Positions 60,119 through 64,000 of a DNA stretch of 64,000 nucleotides are shown piece after piece. The stretch lies in assembly GCA_041392205.1 (NCBI GenBank), contig JAWKMO010000003.1, positions 1-64,000 of the forward strand, written 5' to 3'. Both the position numbers and the translations under genes were made by a program. This stretch comes from Halomarinibacterium sp041392205. GTDB lineage: Bacteria; Bacteroidota; Bacteroidia; Flavobacteriales; Flavobacteriaceae. The notes beneath the pieces are model-generated. The model was not told the DNA's origin. It worked only from the letters and a program-made list of their open reading frames with translations, and did not search any database. How positions within the stretch are numbered: position 1 is the first letter of the stretch; every line of letters begins with the position of its first letter.

Positions 60119-60984
60119 AAATCGATGCTTCCGAACTTATTTTAAATCCCGATGGGAGTGTGTATCATCTTCACTTAAAACCAGGCGAAATCGCTGAAAC
60201 CATTATAACGGTTGGTGATCCAAATCGAGTGGAACAGGTTTCCAAATATTTTGATTTAATTGATGTAAAAGCGCAACATAGAGAATTTAAAACCCATACA
60301 GGAATCTTTAAAGGAGAGCGATTAACGGTATTATCTACGGGAATTGGAAGTGGTAACATCGATATTGTTTTAAATGAATTGGATGCTTTGGTGAATATCG
60401 ATTTCGAAACCCGTGAAATAAAAAAAGAAAAAACCGCGCTTTCTATTATTCGAATAGGTACTTCTGGCGCAATACAACCTGAAATTCCACTGGATAGTTT
60501 TATCGTTAGTGGTATGGGGGTGGGTTTTGACAACCTATTGCACTTTTATGGAAATACTGCCATTTTAGTTAATGAAGATTTTTTAGAAGCCTTTGTGAAG
60601 TATACCAACTGGAATATTCATAATTCGAGACCCTATGCGATAGCAGCAGATAGTGACCTTTTAAAACGTTTTACTTCAGAAACTATTCCAACAGGAATCA
60701 CCACCACAAATATTGGGTTTTACGGTCCCCAAGGGCGGGTATTACGCTTAGCCCTTCAAGACCCTGAGCTCAATCATAAAATAGCTTCTTTTAGGTATCT
60801 TGGAAATAAAGTCACCAATCTTGAAATGGAAACTGCTGCTATTTATGGAATGGCTAAATTATTAGGACATAAAGCACTCTCATTAAATGCCATTTTGGCC
60901 AATCGTTCTTTAGGAACTTTTAGTGAAAAGCCCAATGAAACCATTGAAAAGCTAATTTTACATGTGTTAGAAAAACTTTCCTAA
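60115..60984 (+). CDS. Nucleoside phosphorylase (uridine phosphorylase-like)
   Basis: A 289-aa PNP/UDP-family protein: VGDPNRVEQVSKYF near the start, FKTHTGIFKGERLTVLSTGIGSGNIDIVLNELDALV for phosphate binding, IIRIGTSGAIQPEI and VTNLEMETAAIYGMAKLLGHKAL, the family blocks. It cleaves nucleosides with phosphate, giving base and ribose-1-phosphate; uridine-type or another substrate cannot be fixed. Coupled to SUI1 upstream (ATGA overlap) and to the 122-aa membrane gene downstream (no gap). Confidence 0.92.
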   Translation: MKIDASELILNPDGSVYHLHLKPGEIAETIITVGDPNRVEQVSKYFDLIDVKAQHREFKTHTGIFKGERLTVLSTGIGSGNIDIVLNELDALVNIDFETREIKKEKTALSIIRIGTSGAIQPEIPLDSFIVSGMGVGFDNLLHFYGNTAILVNEDFLEAFVKYTNWNIHNSRPYAIAADSDLLKRFTSETIPTGITTTNIGFYGPQGRVLRLALQDPELNHKIASFRYLGNKVTNLEMETAAIYGMAKLLGHKALSLNAILANRSLGTFSEKPNETIEKLILHVLEKLS

Positions 60985-61353
60985 ATGAAAGATATTTTAA
61001 GTAAACAAGGGAATTATTACAACCATGCTATCGAAGTTTGTGAACGGAAGATTTATATTCTGGAAAATGAAAAACCCATCTTTACACGTTATTGGTGGCA
61101 AACCCTTTTAATAGGTATTTTTGCTTGTATATTTGGACCCTTTCAACGAAGTGGTTATCATGGCAGTGGAAAAAGTGCTTTAGAGCATAGTGGTCTTACA
61201 CATATAGAATTGATGGTCTTGATAGCTATTTTATATACTTCTGTTTGTGTTTTTGCGCATTTCCTTTGGAAATACAGAGATAAAAAAAAGTTGCTTGAAC
61301 TTTATAAAAAAAAACTTCAGTTAGAAAAAGAAAGAGAAATTTTTAAAGGCTAA
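60985..61353 (+). CDS. Membrane protein of unknown function (122 aa)
   Basis: A 122-aa protein with two helices (about 35-49, IGIFACIFGPFQ, and 72-93, LMVLIAILYTSVCVFAHFLWKY) between charged ends. A Gly/His-rich loop (RSGYHGSGKSALEHSGLTHIE) separates the helices and a basic coiled coil (DKKKLLELYKKKLQLEKEREIF) forms the tail. No domain is recognised. It begins right after the phosphorylase stop, so it belongs to the same operon. Confidence 0.75.
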   Translation: MKDILSKQGNYYNHAIEVCERKIYILENEKPIFTRYWWQTLLIGIFACIFGPFQRSGYHGSGKSALEHSGLTHIELMVLIAILYTSVCVFAHFLWKYRDKKKLLELYKKKLQLEKEREIFKG

Positions 61354-61378
61354 AACCTTTTTTGCCAGTATTCATACT

Positions 61379-62233
61379 ATGAAAAATTTTAAAATTGGCG
61401 GCGTTCCAGAACATTTTAATCTTCCTTGGTACCTCACCTTAAAGAATAAAGAATACCAAGAAAAAACTATCAACCTGCGTTGGATAGATTATTACGGGGG
61501 TACAGGGCACATGTGTAATGCCCTTAGGGAAAAGGAAATAGACATGGCGGTAATTCTAACCGAAGGTATTATCCGTGATATCATTAACGGCAACGACTGC
61601 AAAATTGTGCAATGCTTTGTAAAATCTCCCCTTATTTGGGGAATCCATGTCGCAGCAAATACACCCTATCAATCGGTTTCAGATTTAAAAGGGACCAAAG
61701 CTGCCATTAGTAGGTTTGGCAGTGGTTCGCATCTTATGGCATTTGTAAATGCCGAAAAAGAAGGATGGGACATTGCAAAAGATCTTGATTTTGAGCTGGT
61801 AAAAAATCTTGAAGGAGCCTTAGAAAGCCTTCCAAAAGGCAAAGGGGATTATTTTATGTGGGAAAAGTTTACTACTAAACCCTATGTAGACGAGGGTGTT
61901 TTTCGTTTGGTAGGGAACTGTGTAACACCTTGGCCATGTTTTGTGATTGCAGTAAGAAACGAGGTGTTGGAAAATGAAAAAGAAGCAGTTAAAGCAATCC
62001 TTGATATTATTAATACTACGACTTCAGAATTTAAAATGATTCCCTCTATTGATAAGATGATTGCAAACAGATACCATCAAAAAATTGAGGATGTAAATGC
62101 TTGGCTATCGTTAACCGAATGGGGGCAAGAAAATCTTTCCTTTTCAGAAGTACAAAAAGTTCAAGATACCTTGTACCACCTTAATTTAATTGAAGAAAAA
62201 GTGGCTGGTTCAAAAATTTTACATTTTTTTTAA
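61379..62233 (+). CDS. Solute-binding-fold protein without signal peptide
   Basis: A 284-aa protein with the periplasmic-binding (NMT1/SsuA-like) fold: FKIGGVPEHFNLPWYLTLKNKEY, GTGHMCNALREKEIDMAVILTEG, then SDLKGTKAAISRFGSGSHLMAFVNAEKEGW and ALESLPKGKGDYFMWEKFTTKPYV. No signal peptide is present, so it is cytosolic or a moonlighting version; MqnA-type enzymes share this fold and also lack signals. No ABC transporter is adjacent. Activity unknown. It follows the membrane gene by 25 nt. Confidence 0.82.
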   Translation: MKNFKIGGVPEHFNLPWYLTLKNKEYQEKTINLRWIDYYGGTGHMCNALREKEIDMAVILTEGIIRDIINGNDCKIVQCFVKSPLIWGIHVAANTPYQSVSDLKGTKAAISRFGSGSHLMAFVNAEKEGWDIAKDLDFELVKNLEGALESLPKGKGDYFMWEKFTTKPYVDEGVFRLVGNCVTPWPCFVIAVRNEVLENEKEAVKAILDIINTTTSEFKMIPSIDKMIANRYHQKIEDVNAWLSLTEWGQENLSFSEVQKVQDTLYHLNLIEEKVAGSKILHFF

Positions 62234-62289
62234 GAAAAACGCAACCCTCATAACTATGGTGCATCTTAAAGATGTAAATTTAGTATAGT

Positions 62290-62397
62290 ATGGTAACTTT
62301 TTTAATTGTTTTGGGGGCACTTTTAGTTACAAATTTTCTTTTGTTACAATTTAGTTGTAACGATTCCACCGAAGCTGATATCCCAGAAGAAGAGTAG
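62290..62397 (+). CDS. Tiny single-pass membrane protein (35 aa)
   Basis: An ORF of 35 codons: MVTFLIVLGALLVTNFLLLQF forms one membrane helix, followed by SCNDSTEADIPEEE, an acidic tail with a Cys. The helix-plus-acidic-end pattern, ATG start and location in an otherwise empty gap of 171 bp support a small protein. It could also be a lipoprotein-like peptide (LLLQFSC). Not named. Moderately uncertain. Confidence 0.5.
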   Translation: MVTFLIVLGALLVTNFLLLQFSCNDSTEADIPEEE

Positions 62398-62404
62398 AAA
62401 ACAT

Positions 62405-63070
62405 TCACCAATTAATCTTTTCTTGACCTTTACTAATAAGGTACTCATTGGTTTTACTAAAATGTTTATTTCCAAACCACAACCCTCTATTGGCACTTAA
62501 TGGTGAAGGATGCCCGCTGGTTAAAACCAAATGTTTTTTACTATCTATTTTTGCTCCTTTCTTTTTTGCATACCCTCCCCAAAGTAAAAAAACTAGACCT
62601 TCTCTATGTTGAGATAGTTTTAAAATTACGGCATCCGTAAATTGTTCCCACCCTTTATTTTGATGGCTTCCTGCTTGATGCGCTTTAACGGTTAAGGTAG
62701 CATTTAGTAACAAAACGCCTTGTTTTGCCCATCTTAATAAATTTCCACTTTCTGGAACTGGAATTTTTACATCCTCCAAAATCTCTTTAAAAATATTTTG
62801 TAATGAAGGCGGTTGCGCAATACCTTCTGGCACCGAAAAACTCAGTCCGTGAGCTTGTCCAGGTCCGTGATAAGGATCTTGCCCTATGATGACCACTTTC
62901 ACCTCCCAAAATGGGGTATTATTAAATGCGGAAAAAATATCTCCGCCTTTGGGATAACAGGTGTGGTTTTTATAAGCTGCTTTTACAAAGGTTACTAAGT
63001 TTTTAAAATAGGCTTTTTCAAATTCTTCTTGTAATTGTAATTGCCAAGAGGGTTCTATTGTAACGGTCAT
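62405..63070 (-). CDS. ung: Uracil-DNA glycosylase
   Basis: A 221-aa family-1 uracil-DNA glycosylase that removes uracil from DNA, starting base-excision repair. The catalytic motif GQDPYHGPGQAHGLSF holds D65 and H68, LLNATLTVKAHQAGSH is the uracil-binding strand-loop, and LTSGHPSPLSANRG the DNA-insertion (Leu) loop with the second catalytic His. Full length for the family. It is divergent from mutS2. Confidence 0.97.
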   Translation of the reverse strand: MTVTIEPSWQLQLQEEFEKAYFKNLVTFVKAAYKNHTCYPKGGDIFSAFNNTPFWEVKVVIIGQDPYHGPGQAHGLSFSVPEGIAQPPSLQNIFKEILEDVKIPVPESGNLLRWAKQGVLLLNATLTVKAHQAGSHQNKGWEQFTDAVILKLSQHREGLVFLLWGGYAKKKGAKIDSKKHLVLTSGHPSPLSANRGLWFGNKHFSKTNEYLISKGQEKINW

Positions 63071-63076
63071 TCTTTG

Positions 63077-63099
63077 TACTTTTGTAAGGAATAAAAGTA
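63077..63099. promoter_or_regulatory. Inverted repeat and -7 box between ung and mutS2
   Basis: TACTTTTG at 63077-63084 matches the -7 element for mutS2 (ATG at 63139). TACTTTT (63077-63083) and AAAAGTA (63093-63099) form an inverted repeat with a 9-nt loop in the 68-bp divergent gap. It could be a binding site serving both genes. No matched -33 box was seen. Confidence 0.4.
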
Positions 63100-63138
63100 C
63101 CTATTAAAAATATACTATTCCTCAATTGGAGGATTATT

Positions 63139-64000
63139 ATGATTAAAATTCAGAAGAATACCCTTACCGATTTAGAGTTTCCAACAGTATTGGAACAAGT
63201 TTCAGTATTATGTATTACAGAAATGGGTAAAACCATGGTTTTAGAAATACAACCCTTTGCTGAAATAGAGGAAATACAACCCGAATTACACCGCGTAAAA
63301 GAGTTTACCGCCTCTTTTGAAAATGATAATCGTATTCCTAATCACGGATTTGAAGCAATTACTAAAGAATTACGGCTTTTAGACATTGAAAATAGTGTGA
63401 TTGAAGTTTCGGGCTTTCGAAGAATCCTTTCAGTAACCGAAACGACCAAAGAGCTGCTTATATTTTTCAAAAAGTATCAGGAATTCTATGTTTATTTACA
63501 AAATTACGCTTCCACTATTTCTTATACCGCTTTAATTTCAGAGGCCATACATAAAATTTTAGATAAATATGGCGAAATAAAAGATGACGCCTCTCCTGCC
63601 CTTTTGGATATTCGAAAAAAACTTCAGCAAGTAAAAATACAAGTGAGTGCTTCTTTTACGCGAGCGTTAACTAAGTATGCACAGGCAGATTACTTGGATG
63701 AAATTAAAGAATCGGTCGTGGAGAACCATAGGGTTTTAGCTGTAAAAGCCATGCACCGCCGAAAAGTAAAAGGAGCTGTTTTAGGGCAATCCAAAACAGG
63801 GAGTATCGTCTATATAGAACCTCAAGAAACCTTAGCATTTGCCAATGAGCTTAGTAATTTATATTACGAAGAAGCCGAAGAAGTAAAACGCATTTTAAAA
63901 GCACTTACCAATTATATTAGGCCTTACAAGGAACTTTTAAGTAGTTATCAAACGTATCTTGTACAAGTAGATGTTTGGCATGCAAAAGCAAAATATGCCT
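63139..64000 (+). CDS. mutS2: Endonuclease MutS2, 5' part
   Basis: The first 287 codons of MutS2; the gene runs off the right edge, so the ATPase and Smr domains are not in view. It begins MIKIQKNTLTDLEFPTVLEQVS with GGAGG at 63127-63132 region (TTGGAGGATTATT before ATG), one of the few good ribosome sites here. The N-terminal helical part contains LEFPTVLEQVSVLCITEMGK, DIRKKLQQVKIQVSASF and YLDEIKESVVENHRVLAVKAMHRRKVKGAVLGQSKTGSIVYIEP, the lever region of MutS2. The protein limits recombination and rescues collided ribosomes in other bacteria. Partial. Confidence 0.9.
   Translation, partial: MIKIQKNTLTDLEFPTVLEQVSVLCITEMGKTMVLEIQPFAEIEEIQPELHRVKEFTASFENDNRIPNHGFEAITKELRLLDIENSVIEVSGFRRILSVTETTKELLIFFKKYQEFYVYLQNYASTISYTALISEAIHKILDKYGEIKDDASPALLDIRKKLQQVKIQVSASFTRALTKYAQADYLDEIKESVVENHRVLAVKAMHRRKVKGAVLGQSKTGSIVYIEPQETLAFANELSNLYYEEAEEVKRILKALTNYIRPYKELLSSYQTYLVQVDVWHAKAKYA

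Noticed and set aside
1..64000. tRNA, rRNA, CRISPR array, insertion sequence or prophage
   Set aside because: I looked for clusters of short repeats, transposase motifs, CCA-ended cloverleaf structures and phage genes and saw none; the only tyrosine recombinase is housekeeping XerD.

Overview
The window is a chromosomal stretch from an AT-rich marine-type member of the Bacteroidota, most likely Flavobacteriaceae. The evidence is type IX secretion (T9SS) C-terminal sorting domains, a TonB-dependent receptor with an N-terminal carboxypeptidase-like domain, many short lipoproteins, a fused branched-chain/pyruvate-type E1 alpha/beta subunit, the zapA-rny neighbourhood with a 6S-like RNA, sparse Shine-Dalgarno sequences, and one clear TTG-N19-TAnnTTTG promoter. 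I see no tRNA, rRNA, CRISPR array, insertion sequence, phage gene or replication origin.

Layout. 1-9.2 kb: end of a DUF2752 membrane protein, a T9SS-exported protein, an Smr protein, a Ca-binding-repeat lipoprotein, a cysteine desulfurase, and an M23 peptidase/TonB receptor pair. 9.3-12.6 kb: cell-division and RNA housekeeping (coiled-coil protein, zapA, candidate 6S RNA, rny, xerD). 12.7-32 kb: small outer-membrane barrels, an OmpA/HhH/Na+-symporter operon, and a run of single genes (DinB, DUF2461, BNR-repeat protein, LolA-like, DUF72-thioesterase, MscS, VanX-like, SDR, OmpA lipoprotein, membrane protein-HTH pair, ExbD, thiol-fold protein). 32-39 kb: two large secreted T9SS proteins; the first is severed from its sorting domain by a 1-nt frameshift, the second is a 1650-aa M4 metalloprotease. 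39-44 kb: SemiSWEET, an SGNH hydrolase, two cold-shock proteins, and a GNAT/ATP-grasp pair. 44-48 kb: a membrane-spanning winged-helix regulator divergent from a three-lipoprotein operon (S41 peptidase, unknown, beta-lactamase-fold hydrolase). 48-54 kb: a Bcr/CflA exporter, then a gluconate operon (SMP-30 lactonase, a gluconokinase/6-phosphogluconate dehydrogenase fusion, GntP-type permease). 54-64 kb: an RlmI-like methyltransferase, OmpA and lipocalin lipoproteins, E1 alpha/beta, an oxygenase/SUI1/nucleoside phosphorylase operon, ung, and the 5' part of mutS2.

How genes work together. The clearest functional unit is the gluconate cassette: lactone hydrolysis, uptake, phosphorylation and oxidative decarboxylation to ribulose-5-phosphate, with two consecutive enzymes in one polypeptide. 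The second is the 44-48 kb module, in which a trans-envelope regulator faces an operon of surface or periplasmic hydrolases carrying similar TPR segments. The third is the zapA-6S-rny block. Nothing here is a proven new system. The best leads are the gluconate fusion, the 44-48 kb regulator/lipoprotein module, the T9SS frameshift, the operator upstream of the membrane protein-HTH pair, and the CxxxC thiol-fold protein beside an orphan ExbD.
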